In this document: positions 50,615 through 58,994 of the stretch, piece by piece
Numbering within the stretch: position 1 is the first letter of the stretch
How the letters are laid out: the number at the start of each line of letters is the position of its first letter
Source: Streptomyces longhuiensis
Lineage (GTDB): Bacteria > Actinomycetota > Actinomycetes > Streptomycetales > Streptomycetaceae
Assembly (NCBI RefSeq): GCF_020616555.1
Contig: NZ_CP085173.1
Location: 4,723,501 to 4,787,500, forward strand
Length of the DNA: 64,000 bases
Reading direction: 5' to 3'
Notes under the pieces: generated by a model
The model's input: the letters and a program-made list of their open reading frames with translations, nothing else
Database searches by the model: none
Told to the model about the DNA's origin: nothing
Position numbers and translations under genes: made by a program

Positions 50615-51953
50615 CCGACGCCGCACCCTCACTCTCGCCGCAGCTGTGACCACGGTGCAGACCGCGGCCGTGCTTCTGGCGACGCGTGCCTTCGCGGCTC
50701 CCGACCCCAAGTCGTCGAGCGACCCCTGCGACCTCATCCGCGGCCCCGCCAAGGCCTACTGCGAGCGCGGCAACGGAAAGTCCAGTGGTGGGAGTCCCGC
50801 CACACCCCCCGGCACCACCAACCCCCTGGACCCCCTCTCCTCCCTCGCCAAGGGCTGTGCCGACGCCGCGTCCTGGACCGTGGACATGCTCAGCAAGTCC
50901 ATCAAGCAGAACGCCAACGTCGACTTCACCAACCCGAAGTTCCTTCAGCAGTACGCCATCGTGTTCGCGGCGTCGGCGATTCTCACGTTGCTGCTGTGGC
51001 TGCTCGCCGTGGCCAAGAGGGCCGTCCGGGGTGTCCCCCTCGGTACCGCCCTCTCCGAGGCCATCGGGTTCCTCTGGCTCACGGTCATCGCGTCCGCGTT
51101 CACGCCGCTGATCCTCTACACCGTCGTGTCCGCGACGGACGGTGTCTCGGACGTGCTGGCGAAGGCGACGGGGGATCAGACGGACGCGTTCTTCGGGACG
51201 TTCTCCGGTGCGCTGAAGAAGGGCGACGACATAGGGGGCGGGCCGATCATGCTGATCGTCGTCTCGCTCGTGTCGATCCTCGCCGCGGGTGTGCTGTACC
51301 TGGAGCTGTATCTGCGGGCCGTGCTGCTGTACGTGGGCGCGCTGCTCGGGGTCGTGGTCTACGCCGGGCTCGTCGACAAGAACCTGTGGGGGCATGTCCG
51401 TCGGTGGGCGGGCGTCATGATCGCGGTGATCCTGGTGAAGCCGGTGATCGTGATCGTGCTGGGGCTCGCGGGTGCGCTGTCGGGGTCCGAAGGGCCCGAC
51501 TCGCTCGCAGCCGTGGTGTCCGGTCTCGCGATCGTGCTGCTCGCGATCTTCGCCAGCGGCATGATCTACCGCTTCGTACCCGGCTTCGGCGACGAGATCG
51601 CCAACGGGCGTAACAACCGCATCATGCGCGGCGCCGAGAGCAAGGCGGCCGCGGTCATCAGTTCACCCGCCGCACTCGTCTCGCAGGGCATCAAGACGCA
51701 CAGCGCCCGCGCGGACGGTGGCGGCGGCAGCGGTGGCGGCCAGTCCCAGGCGCGCCCCGCGAACCCCGTGTCGGGAGGCGTGGCCGCACACAGCACACGC
51801 CCCTCCTCCGGGGGCAGTGGCGGTGGCGGCGGATCTGTCCCCTCCGCCGCACCTCCGCCCCGCACGAGCCCCACGAACACGCCGCACGCGAGCAATACGC
51901 GTAGCGGTGGTAACACCGGCAACAGCAATCGGCAAGGAGGTGCAGGGCGTTGA
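50604..51953 (+). CDS. VirB6/TrbL-like polytopic membrane protein
   Basis: This 449-residue protein has an N-terminal signal (LTLAAAVTTVQTAAVLLATRAFA), an outer Cys-containing segment (DPCDLIRGPAKAYCERG), about six transmembrane helices (e.g. YAIVFAASAILTLLLWLLAV, MLIVVSLVSILAAGVLYLELYL) and a Gly/Ser/Pro/Thr-rich cytoplasmic tail of about 90 residues. It matches VirB6/TrbL-type channel proteins. ATG 50604 overlaps the VirB8-like stop. The next gene overlaps its stop by TTGA. Confidence 0.75.
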   Translation: MPGSRRRTLTLAAAVTTVQTAAVLLATRAFAAPDPKSSSDPCDLIRGPAKAYCERGNGKSSGGSPATPPGTTNPLDPLSSLAKGCADAASWTVDMLSKSIKQNANVDFTNPKFLQQYAIVFAASAILTLLLWLLAVAKRAVRGVPLGTALSEAIGFLWLTVIASAFTPLILYTVVSATDGVSDVLAKATGDQTDAFFGTFSGALKKGDDIGGGPIMLIVVSLVSILAAGVLYLELYLRAVLLYVGALLGVVVYAGLVDKNLWGHVRRWAGVMIAVILVKPVIVIVLGLAGALSGSEGPDSLAAVVSGLAIVLLAIFASGMIYRFVPGFGDEIANGRNNRIMRGAESKAAAVISSPAALVSQGIKTHSARADGGGGSGGGQSQARPANPVSGGVAAHSTRPSSGGSGGGGGSVPSAAPPPRTSPTNTPHASNTRSGGNTGNSNRQGGAGR

Positions 51954-53509
51954 CGACCCAGTCCCATGTGTCCCCATCGGTCACGCCCCGCCGTACGTAT
52001 CTGATCGGCCGTGCCCGGCCGAACGCCATCGTCGGCAAGAACCGCGAGACCGGCGAGATCGCCCTCATCATCGGGGGCGCTTTCCTGGGCATGATGTGCG
52101 GGCTTCTCGTCCCCGCCCTGTCCCTGCGCATCGCGCTGCTCCTGGGCTTCCCGCTGATCGCGCTCGCGGCCGTCTACATCCCGTACAAGCACCGCACCTT
52201 CTACAAGTGGTTCGAGATCAACCGCAGTTACAAGCGGCAGCTGAAGCGGGGCACGACGTACCGGTCGCGGGCCATGGACGCCGGCGTCCGGCTCGACGGG
52301 CGCGAGGTGGAGATCGGGCCGCCGCCCGGCATCGGCCGGCTGACGTGGCTGGCCGCGCCGTTCGGGCCGGACGAGATCGCCGTGCTGCTGCACGCCGACC
52401 GGCGGACGGTCACGGCCGCGATCGAGATCGAGGGGCCCGGCGTCGGGCTGCGGGACAGTGAGGACCAGGAAGCGCTGGTCGACCGGTTCGGGACGCTCCT
52501 GAAGCACGTCGCGAACGGGGACGGCTTCGTCACGCGCCTCCAGATGCTCGCCCGCACGCTCCCCGCCGACCCCGACGCGCACGCCAAGGACGTCGCCGTG
52601 CGCGGCGACGACCGCACGCCGGGCTGGCTGCAGCAGTCGTACGACCAGCTCCAGTCGATGGTGTCGACGAGCAGCGAGCAGCACCGCGCCTACCTCGTGG
52701 CCTGCATGCACTACACCCGCGAGCTGGCCGCCGAGGCGCACGCCATGGCCCGTGCGGCCCGTCCCCACAGCGGCCGCAAGGTCGACCGGGACGCCGGGCT
52801 CGCGGTCGTCATGGCGCGCGAGCTGACCGACATCTGCTCGCGCCTCCAGGAGGCCGACATCCGGGTGCGGCAGCCGCTCGGGCAGGGGCGTCTCGCCTCG
52901 CTCGTGCACTCCATGTACGACCCGGATCATCCGATCGACCACATCCAGGCCATGACCAAGCGCAACGCCTGGCCGGCCGAACTCGACGCGATGGAGCCGA
53001 CGTACCTCCAGGCCAAGACGCGTGAGTCGTCGACGCGGGCGCCCTGGTGCCACGCCACCGCCTGGGTGAAGGAGTGGCCGATGACGCCGGTCGGCGTGAA
53101 CTTCCTGGCGCCGCTCCTCGTCCACACCCCCGACGTCATCCGCACCGTGGCCGTCACGATGGACCTGGAACCCACCGAGGTCGCCATCGAGCGGATGCTC
53201 ACGGAGAAGACGAACGACGAGGCGGAGGCCAGCCGCGCCGCCAAGATGAACCGGACCGTCGACCCGCGCGACGTCGCCGCCAACACCCGCCTCGACCAGC
53301 GCGGCGAGGACCTCGCCAGCGGCGCGGCCGGGGTCAACCTCGTCGGCTACATCACCGTCTCCTCCCGCTCGCCGGAGAGCCTCGCGCGCGACAAGCGCAC
53401 GATCCGCGCCTCCGCCGGCAAGTCCTATCTGAAGCTGGAGTGGTGCGACCGCGAGCACCACAGGGCCTTCGTCAACACATTGCCGTTCGCGACCGGCATC
53501 CGACGGTAG
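51950..53509 (+). CDS. SCO6880-type membrane protein of T4SS-like clusters
   Basis: This 519-residue protein has two transmembrane helices near the N-terminus (about 37-56 and 60-78) and a large cytoplasmic domain. It fits the SCO6880 family found next to VirB4-like ATPases in actinobacterial conjugation clusters (from memory). Motifs include LTWLAAPFGPDEIAVLLHAD and RSTRAPWCHATAWVKEWPM-like text near residue 365. The start is a rare TTG at 51950, supported by AAGGAGG ten bases upstream and a TTGA overlap with the previous stop. The ATPase gene follows 15 nt later. Likely a scaffold for the ATPase. Confidence 0.75.
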   Translation: MTTQSHVSPSVTPRRTYLIGRARPNAIVGKNRETGEIALIIGGAFLGMMCGLLVPALSLRIALLLGFPLIALAAVYIPYKHRTFYKWFEINRSYKRQLKRGTTYRSRAMDAGVRLDGREVEIGPPPGIGRLTWLAAPFGPDEIAVLLHADRRTVTAAIEIEGPGVGLRDSEDQEALVDRFGTLLKHVANGDGFVTRLQMLARTLPADPDAHAKDVAVRGDDRTPGWLQQSYDQLQSMVSTSSEQHRAYLVACMHYTRELAAEAHAMARAARPHSGRKVDRDAGLAVVMARELTDICSRLQEADIRVRQPLGQGRLASLVHSMYDPDHPIDHIQAMTKRNAWPAELDAMEPTYLQAKTRESSTRAPWCHATAWVKEWPMTPVGVNFLAPLLVHTPDVIRTVAVTMDLEPTEVAIERMLTEKTNDEAEASRAAKMNRTVDPRDVAANTRLDQRGEDLASGAAGVNLVGYITVSSRSPESLARDKRTIRASAGKSYLKLEWCDREHHRAFVNTLPFATGIRR

Positions 53510-53524
53510 AGGCAGGGCTCTGAG

Positions 53525-54955
53525 ATGCGGGATCCGCTGTCCATGGCCACGGACGCCTTCACCTCCTTCCTGTTCGGGAAGGTGGAGACGACCCGGCTTC
53601 CGGTCCGTACGTCGACGGGGCAGGCCCAGGCGGTCTACCTGCCGACGGCCGCCCCCGGCCTCGGCGACTCGGGCGTCATCATCGGCCGCGAGGTGTACTC
53701 CGGCAAGGGCTACATCTACGACCCGTTCCAGTTGTACGGGCAGCAGCTGCCCGCCCCGCACTGGCTGGTCCTCGGCGAGTCCGGCAACGGCAAGTCCGCG
53801 CTGGAGAAGACGTACGTCCTGCGGCAGCTGAGGTTCAAGGACCGCCAGGTCGTCGTCCTCGACGCGCAGGGTGAGGACGGGGTCGGCGAATGGAACCTCA
53901 TCGCCGAGGAGCTGGGTATAACTCCCATCCGGCTGGACCCGACGGCCGCTCTGGACATGGGGATCCGGCTCAACCCGCTCGACCCGGCGATCACGACGAC
54001 CGGGCAGCTCGCCCTGCTCCGGACGATCATCGAGGTCGCCATGGGGCATGGCCTCGACGAGCGCTCGGGCTTCGCCCTCAAGGTCGCGCACGCCTACGTC
54101 AACGAGACCATCGTCGAGCGTCAGCCCGTCCTGACCGACATCGTCGAGCAGCTCCGCCACCCGGAACCCGAGTCGGCGGAAGCGATGAACGTGGCCATAG
54201 ACGACGTACGGGCGTGGGGACTCGATGTCGCCCTCGTCATCGACCGTCTCGTGGACGGTGACCTGCGCGGCATGTTCGACGGTCCGACGACGGTCGGCAT
54301 CGACCTCGACGCCCCGCTGATCGTCTTCGACCTCTCCCACATCGACCGCAACTCCATCGCGATGCCGATCCTGATGGCGATCGTGGGTGTGTGGCTGGAG
54401 CACACGTGGATCCGGCCGGACCGCAAGAAGCGCATCTTCCTGGTGGAGGAGGCGTGGCACATCATCAACTCGCCCTTCGTGGCGCAGCTGTTCCAGCGGC
54501 TCCTGAAGTTCGGCCGGCGCCTCGGTCTGTCCTTCGTGGCCGTCGTCCACCACCTCAGTGACGTGGTGGACGGGGCCGCGGCCAAGGAGGCGGCCGCGAT
54601 CCTGAAGATGGCCTCGACCAGGACCATCTACGCCCAGAAGGCCGACGAGGCGCGGGCCACCGGTCTCGTACTCGGCCTGCCACGCTGGGCCGTGGAGATC
54701 ATCCCCTCGCTGACCCCGGGCATCGCGGTCTGGGACGTGAACGGGAACGTCCAGGTCGTGAAGCACCTCATCACCGAGACGGAACGGCCCCTGGTCTTCA
54801 CCGATCGCGCCATGACGGAGTCCTCCGCCGAGACGCTCGGCGACGACGACGCCATGCGCGCCGCCGACCTGGAGGCGGAGGAGCGGGCGGCCGCCTTCGT
54901 GGAACAGCACATGGGCGACCGGCTGAAGGACTCGTCGGAGTCGACGGTGGCCTGA
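53525..54955 (+). CDS. VirB4-like type IV secretion ATPase
   Basis: This 476-residue cytoplasmic ATPase has Walker A GESGNGKSA (Lys90) and Walker B KRIFLVEEAWHII. Other VirB4 features are VVVLDAQGEDGVGEWN, FDLSHIDRNSIAMPILMA and QKADEARATGLVLGLP near the C-terminus. It would power assembly or transport in the cluster. ATG 53525. A short GTCT/CTCAG repeat region separates it from the VirD4-like gene. No relaxase is encoded nearby. Confidence 0.85.
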   Translation: MRDPLSMATDAFTSFLFGKVETTRLPVRTSTGQAQAVYLPTAAPGLGDSGVIIGREVYSGKGYIYDPFQLYGQQLPAPHWLVLGESGNGKSALEKTYVLRQLRFKDRQVVVLDAQGEDGVGEWNLIAEELGITPIRLDPTAALDMGIRLNPLDPAITTTGQLALLRTIIEVAMGHGLDERSGFALKVAHAYVNETIVERQPVLTDIVEQLRHPEPESAEAMNVAIDDVRAWGLDVALVIDRLVDGDLRGMFDGPTTVGIDLDAPLIVFDLSHIDRNSIAMPILMAIVGVWLEHTWIRPDRKKRIFLVEEAWHIINSPFVAQLFQRLLKFGRRLGLSFVAVVHHLSDVVDGAAAKEAAAILKMASTRTIYAQKADEARATGLVLGLPRWAVEIIPSLTPGIAVWDVNGNVQVVKHLITETERPLVFTDRAMTESSAETLGDDDAMRAADLEAEERAAAFVEQHMGDRLKDSSESTVA

Positions 54956-55040
54956 GGTCTGTGGTCTGTGGTCTCAGTTCTGGGGCTCTCAGGGCTCTCA
55001 GTTCTGGGGCCGGCGGTCTGAGACCTGAGGTCTGGGAAGT
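54956..55040. repeat. Short degenerate direct repeats between VirB4- and VirD4-like genes
   Basis: GGTCTGTGGTCTGTGGTCTC, then CAGTTCTGGGGCTCTCAGGG and again CTCTCAGTTCTGGGG. AGACCTGAGGTCT further on is a palindrome. The stretch is noncoding and looks like slippage-expanded sequence. Confidence 0.7.
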
Positions 55041-55045
55041 TACTG

Positions 55046-56590
55046 GTGGGGCTCGGCGAGAGCGAGAGCGGCATGCGGCGGCACGACGCCTACGAGCAGG
55101 ACGACAGGTACGGGGACCGGGGCCGGGGTGGCCCCGCCCCGCGGGAACGGGAACGCGGCATTCCCGACGGGCTGCTCCTCGGCGTGCTCGCGTTCCTGCT
55201 CGGCATGACCGTCATGGTGTGGACGGCGACGGGCCTGTCGGGCCTGTTCTCCAAAGGCACCTGGCCGGACGGCGTGACGATCCGCCACACGCCGGTGGCG
55301 ATGCGCTCCCTCATCGGCCGCCCGCACGACCTGCCGGGCGCGTGGCCGGACACCCCGGACGGGCAGCTTTCCGGGTACGGGCTGTTCTGGGGCCTGTTCA
55401 TCGGCCAGGTCCTTGTGCTGATCGTGCTCACGGTGTTCGTCGCGGGGACGGTGGCGCGGTGGCGGGCCGTGCGGCGGCGGGGCCGGGCGGAGGCAGCAGC
55501 CGCTGCGCATTCGGCCGAACCGGCGCCCGTGGCCGCCCCCGCTCCCCGGGCCGCGGTCTCCGAGGTCCCGGCGGCCGGGCCGGAGCCCTCTGCGAACCCG
55601 GAGAACCCGGAGCTCCACGAGAGCCCCGCCGCCCCGCCCGCCCCCACGGCCCTCCCCACCCCCCGCGGTCCCGTCGTCCTCGGGCCCGCCGAGACCCGCG
55701 CTCCCCGGGCCATCCAGGCCATCAGGGACGCCGAGGGTCCCGTCCTCGTCGTCACGTCGTCGGCGAGTGTCTGGGCGGAGACCAAGGACGCCCGGTCGAA
55801 GCTCGGCCCCGTCCTCGTCTACGACCCCACCCACCTGTGCGACACCCCGGCCCGCCTCCACTGGAACCCGGCGCAGGGCTGCGAGGACAAGCCCACGGCC
55901 GCGTCGCGGGCGGCCGCCCTCCTCGCCCCGATCCGGCCCACCGCCAAACTCGACACGGCCACCGCCGACACGGCGGAGACGCTGCTGCGGAGCTTTCTGC
56001 ACGCCGCCGCCGTGGACGCGAAGCCGTTCCGGCACGTGCACCGCTGGGCGCAGGGCACCCAGGTCCAGGAGGCCGTACGCATCCTGCGGACGAGCCCGAA
56101 GGCGGCGGCCGGCTCCGCGGGCGAGCTGGAGGCCGCGCTCACCTCGCACCCCGAACGCCGCGACATGGCACAGGAGTTGACGGCCCGCGCCCTGTCCTCC
56201 CTTTTCTCCGTCCACATCCGCGAGGCGTGCACCCCAAACCGAACTGATGCGCTCACCCTGGATTCCTTCGTGAACGAAGGGGGCACGCTTTATGTGGTGG
56301 GTGAAGCCATCGAGGATCCCAAGGCGGACCCGGGCGCGATGCCCCTCCTCACGGCCCTCGCCTCAAGCGTGGTCGAGCACGGCCGGCGCATGGCCGAACG
56401 GTCATCTGCCGGTCGGCTCGACCCACCAATGACGCTCGTCCTCGACGACGTCGCCGCGGTGGCTCCGCTTCCCCAGCTTCCGGAGCTGCTGTCCACCGGA
56501 GCGGACCGGGGTCTGCCGACCCTGGCCCTCCTCCGGTCCCGGGAGCAGGGCCGGGCCCGCTGGCCGCACGCCGAACTTCCGGTCGCCTGA
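55046..56590 (+). CDS. VirD4-like coupling protein lacking a Walker A motif
   Basis: This 514-residue protein has two transmembrane helices near the N-terminus (about 41-66 and 109-136), a Pro/Ala linker and a TraM-recognition/VirD4-like cytoplasmic domain. The core VirD4 strand is present (GPVLVVTSSASVWAETKDAR then GPVLVYDPTHLCD ... LHWNP), as is a Walker B-like LVLDDVAAVAPLPQLPELLSTGADRG. No GxxGxGKS/T is found before it, so ATP binding may be lost or done by a partner such as the VirB4-like ATPase. Start GTG 55046 is used; ATG 55073 is possible. Confidence 0.75.
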   Translation: MGLGESESGMRRHDAYEQDDRYGDRGRGGPAPRERERGIPDGLLLGVLAFLLGMTVMVWTATGLSGLFSKGTWPDGVTIRHTPVAMRSLIGRPHDLPGAWPDTPDGQLSGYGLFWGLFIGQVLVLIVLTVFVAGTVARWRAVRRRGRAEAAAAAHSAEPAPVAAPAPRAAVSEVPAAGPEPSANPENPELHESPAAPPAPTALPTPRGPVVLGPAETRAPRAIQAIRDAEGPVLVVTSSASVWAETKDARSKLGPVLVYDPTHLCDTPARLHWNPAQGCEDKPTAASRAAALLAPIRPTAKLDTATADTAETLLRSFLHAAAVDAKPFRHVHRWAQGTQVQEAVRILRTSPKAAAGSAGELEAALTSHPERRDMAQELTARALSSLFSVHIREACTPNRTDALTLDSFVNEGGTLYVVGEAIEDPKADPGAMPLLTALASSVVEHGRRMAERSSAGRLDPPMTLVLDDVAAVAPLPQLPELLSTGADRGLPTLALLRSREQGRARWPHAELPVA

Positions 56591-56596
56591 CGCCTG

Positions 56597-57154
56597 TCAC
56601 AAGTGCTCGAGCACCATCTCGTACTCGACCTTCGACGGGTCGCCCGGCACCGCCACGCTCGCCCCGCTGCGGCCGAAGCCGAACCGCCGGTAGAACGCCT
56701 GGGCCCGCGCGTTGTCCTGGTGCACGTGCAGCCGCACCCGCTCCAGCCCTTCCAGTGAGCGCGCCCACTGCACGGCCGCCAGGAACAGCGCCTCGGTCAC
56801 GCCGGTCCCCCGGTGCTCGGGCCGCACGTACACGCCGACGAGATGCGCCTGCCGCACGTCGCTCGTGTCACCGAACGCGAGCGGCACCCCGGCCTCCTCC
56901 ACCCGCACGGTCACGGACCCCCACCACCGGCCGTCCGCTCCCTCGGCAACGAACTGGTTTCCGGAACCGTCGAGTTCGAACCGTCCGGCCCGGTCCCGCC
57001 AGAACTCCTCGGGCCGCGCGAGTGCGGCCTCGTACGTCTCCAGGAAGGCGATCGGCGCCGCCGGATCGCGCAGGGAGGCGAGCCTGATCTCCCGCACCGC
57101 CTCCCACTCCTCCGACCGGACAGGACGTACGACGTACTTCTCGCCAGGCTCCAT
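56597..57154 (-). CDS. GNAT-family N-acetyltransferase
   Basis: This 185-residue enzyme has a complete GNAT domain (VVRPVRSEEWEAVREIRLASLRD start, acetyl-CoA loop LVGVYVRPEHRGTGVTEALFLAAV and motif B VHQDNARAQAFYRRFGF). Substrate unknown. Start ATG 57154. It ends 6 nt from the VirD4-like gene in convergent orientation and is divergent from the ABC operon. Length is normal for a single GNAT domain. Confidence 0.88.
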   Translation of the reverse strand: MEPGEKYVVRPVRSEEWEAVREIRLASLRDPAAPIAFLETYEAALARPEEFWRDRAGRFELDGSGNQFVAEGADGRWWGSVTVRVEEAGVPLAFGDTSDVRQAHLVGVYVRPEHRGTGVTEALFLAAVQWARSLEGLERVRLHVHQDNARAQAFYRRFGFGRSGASVAVPGDPSKVEYEMVLEHL

Positions 57155-57258
57155 GGGCCGGACCCTACGGGACCGTCGTACCGGGGTACTACAGCATTTC
57201 GGCAGCTCCGGACCGCGGTCGGACGCCCCGCCCCCGCCCCGCTCCCTACCTTCGGAAC

Positions 57259-58188
57259 ATGACGATCAGGGCACACGGACTCACCAAACGCTACGGCGAC
57301 AAGACCGTCGTCCAGGACCTCACCTTCACGGTCAACCCGGGCACCGTCACCGGCTTCCTCGGCCCGAACGGCGCCGGCAAGTCCACGACCATGCGCATGC
57401 TCCTGGGCCTCGACGCCCCCACCGCGGGCCACGCCACCGTCGGCGGCCGCGCCTACGCCGCCCACGCCGCACCCCTGCACGAGGTCGGCGCCCTCCTGGA
57501 GGCCCGCTCGATCCACCCGGGCCGCACCGCGTTCCACCACCTCATGGCTCTCGCTCACACGCACGGAGTGCCGCGCTCCCGCGTCGACCACGTCCTCGCC
57601 CTCACCGGCCTCACCGACGTCGCGGGAAAGCGTGTGAAGGGCTTCTCCCTCGGCATGGGCCAGCGCCTCGGCATCGCGGCCGCGCTCATCGCCGACCCGG
57701 CCACCGTCATCCTGGACGAGCCGGTCAACGGCCTCGACCCGGAGGGCGTCCTGTGGGTCCGCAACCTCCTCAAGTCCCTGGCCGCGGAGGGCCGTACGGT
57801 CCTCGTGTCCTCCCACCTGATGAGCGAGATGGCCCTGACCGCGGACCACCTCGTCATCATCGGCCGCGGCCGCCTCCTCGCCGACACCACCGTCGCCGAC
57901 CTCGTACGCGATTCGGGCGCGGCCTACGTCAAGGTCGTCACGCCCGAAGCCGTACGCCTGCGCGAGCTCCTGTCCGGCGCCCCCGGCGTCGAGGTCACCG
58001 ACGAGTCCCCCGACACCCTGCACATCCGCGGCACCGACGCCCCGGACATCGGCCGCACGGCCGCCACGCACGGCATCCCCCTCTTCGAACTCACCCCGCG
58101 GACCGCCTCGCTGGAGCAGGCCTTCATGGACCTCACCCACGACTCGGTCGAGTACCAGGCCACCGCCCTGACGGGAGCAGCAGCATGA
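57259..58188 (+). CDS. ABC exporter ATP-binding protein
   Basis: This 309-residue ATPase has Walker A GPNGAGKST, signature FSLGMGQRLGIA (the SLGMGQ variant seen in drug-export ATPases), Walker B VILDEPVNGLDP and H-loop VSSHLMSEM. A C-terminal domain of about 100 residues follows. It pairs with the membrane permease that overlaps its stop. The downstream NarL-type two-component system suggests that expression of this exporter is signal controlled. Substrate unknown. Confidence 0.9.
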   Translation: MTIRAHGLTKRYGDKTVVQDLTFTVNPGTVTGFLGPNGAGKSTTMRMLLGLDAPTAGHATVGGRAYAAHAAPLHEVGALLEARSIHPGRTAFHHLMALAHTHGVPRSRVDHVLALTGLTDVAGKRVKGFSLGMGQRLGIAAALIADPATVILDEPVNGLDPEGVLWVRNLLKSLAAEGRTVLVSSHLMSEMALTADHLVIIGRGRLLADTTVADLVRDSGAAYVKVVTPEAVRLRELLSGAPGVEVTDESPDTLHIRGTDAPDIGRTAATHGIPLFELTPRTASLEQAFMDLTHDSVEYQATALTGAAA

Positions 58189-58958
58189 CCACCGCAGTCC
58201 CCTACCGCGTCACCACGCCCCGCGTGCTGCGCTCCGAGTGGCACAAATTCTGGACCCTGCGCTCCACATGGATCACCCTCGCCGTCGCGAGCGCCCTCGT
58301 CCTCGCCGTCGGCATCACCATGGGCGCGACCTACGACGGCGACGACTCCGAGATCGACACGGTCGTCTTCGTCCTCCTCGGCACCCAGCTCTCGCAGCTC
58401 TGCGTCGCCGTCCTGGGCATCCTGGTCACGGCGAGCGAGTACTCGACGGGCATGATCCGCGCCTCGCTGACGGCGGTCCCGCGCCGGATGCCCGTCCTGT
58501 GGTCCAAGGCCGGCGTGTTCGCGGCCGTCGCGTTCGTCCTGGGCTTCCTGACGAACCTGGTCACGTTCCTCGTCGCGCAGATCTGGCTCTCCGACGGCGA
58601 CAAGGCGACCTCGCTCACCGACCCGGGCGTCCTCGGCGCCCTCGCGGGCAACGCCGCCGGGATCACCCTCATGAGCCTGATCGCCCTCGGCCTCGGCGCC
58701 CTGCTGCGCTCGGTCCCGGCCGCGATCGGCGCGTTCGTCGGCGCCGTGCTGATCCTCCCCGAGATCCTCGGCATGCTCCCGTACGACGCGGTGGACAGCG
58801 CCGTGAACCACTTCCCGACCCAGTCCGCGGAATCCCTCGGCTCCGCCACCCACCTCGCCGGCGCGGTCTCCCCCGCCATGGGCCTCCTCTCCCTGACCCT
58901 GTGGGCCGCCGCGGTCCTCACGGCCGCGGCCCTGCTCCTCAGGCGCCGCGACGTATGA
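58185..58958 (+). CDS. ABC exporter permease (ABC-2 type)
   Basis: This 257-residue membrane protein has six transmembrane helices, with LRSEWHKFWTLRSTWITLAVA at the N-terminus and VTASEYSTGMIRASLTAVPRRMPVLWSKAG typical of ABC-2 permeases. ATG 58185 overlaps the ATPase stop by ATGA. The kinase gene follows 36 nt later, so the four genes are probably one operon. Confidence 0.88.
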   Translation: MTTAVPYRVTTPRVLRSEWHKFWTLRSTWITLAVASALVLAVGITMGATYDGDDSEIDTVVFVLLGTQLSQLCVAVLGILVTASEYSTGMIRASLTAVPRRMPVLWSKAGVFAAVAFVLGFLTNLVTFLVAQIWLSDGDKATSLTDPGVLGALAGNAAGITLMSLIALGLGALLRSVPAAIGAFVGAVLILPEILGMLPYDAVDSAVNHFPTQSAESLGSATHLAGAVSPAMGLLSLTLWAAAVLTAAALLLRRRDV

Positions 58959-58994
58959 CCCCCGCAAAACCCTTTCCCGTACGAGGATGAACCG

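Noticed and set aside
51566..54910. 1114-codon minus-strand frame across the type IV secretion-like genes
   Set aside because: The plus-strand genes carry Walker A/B motifs and proper starts; the antisense frame has none and is a GC artefact.
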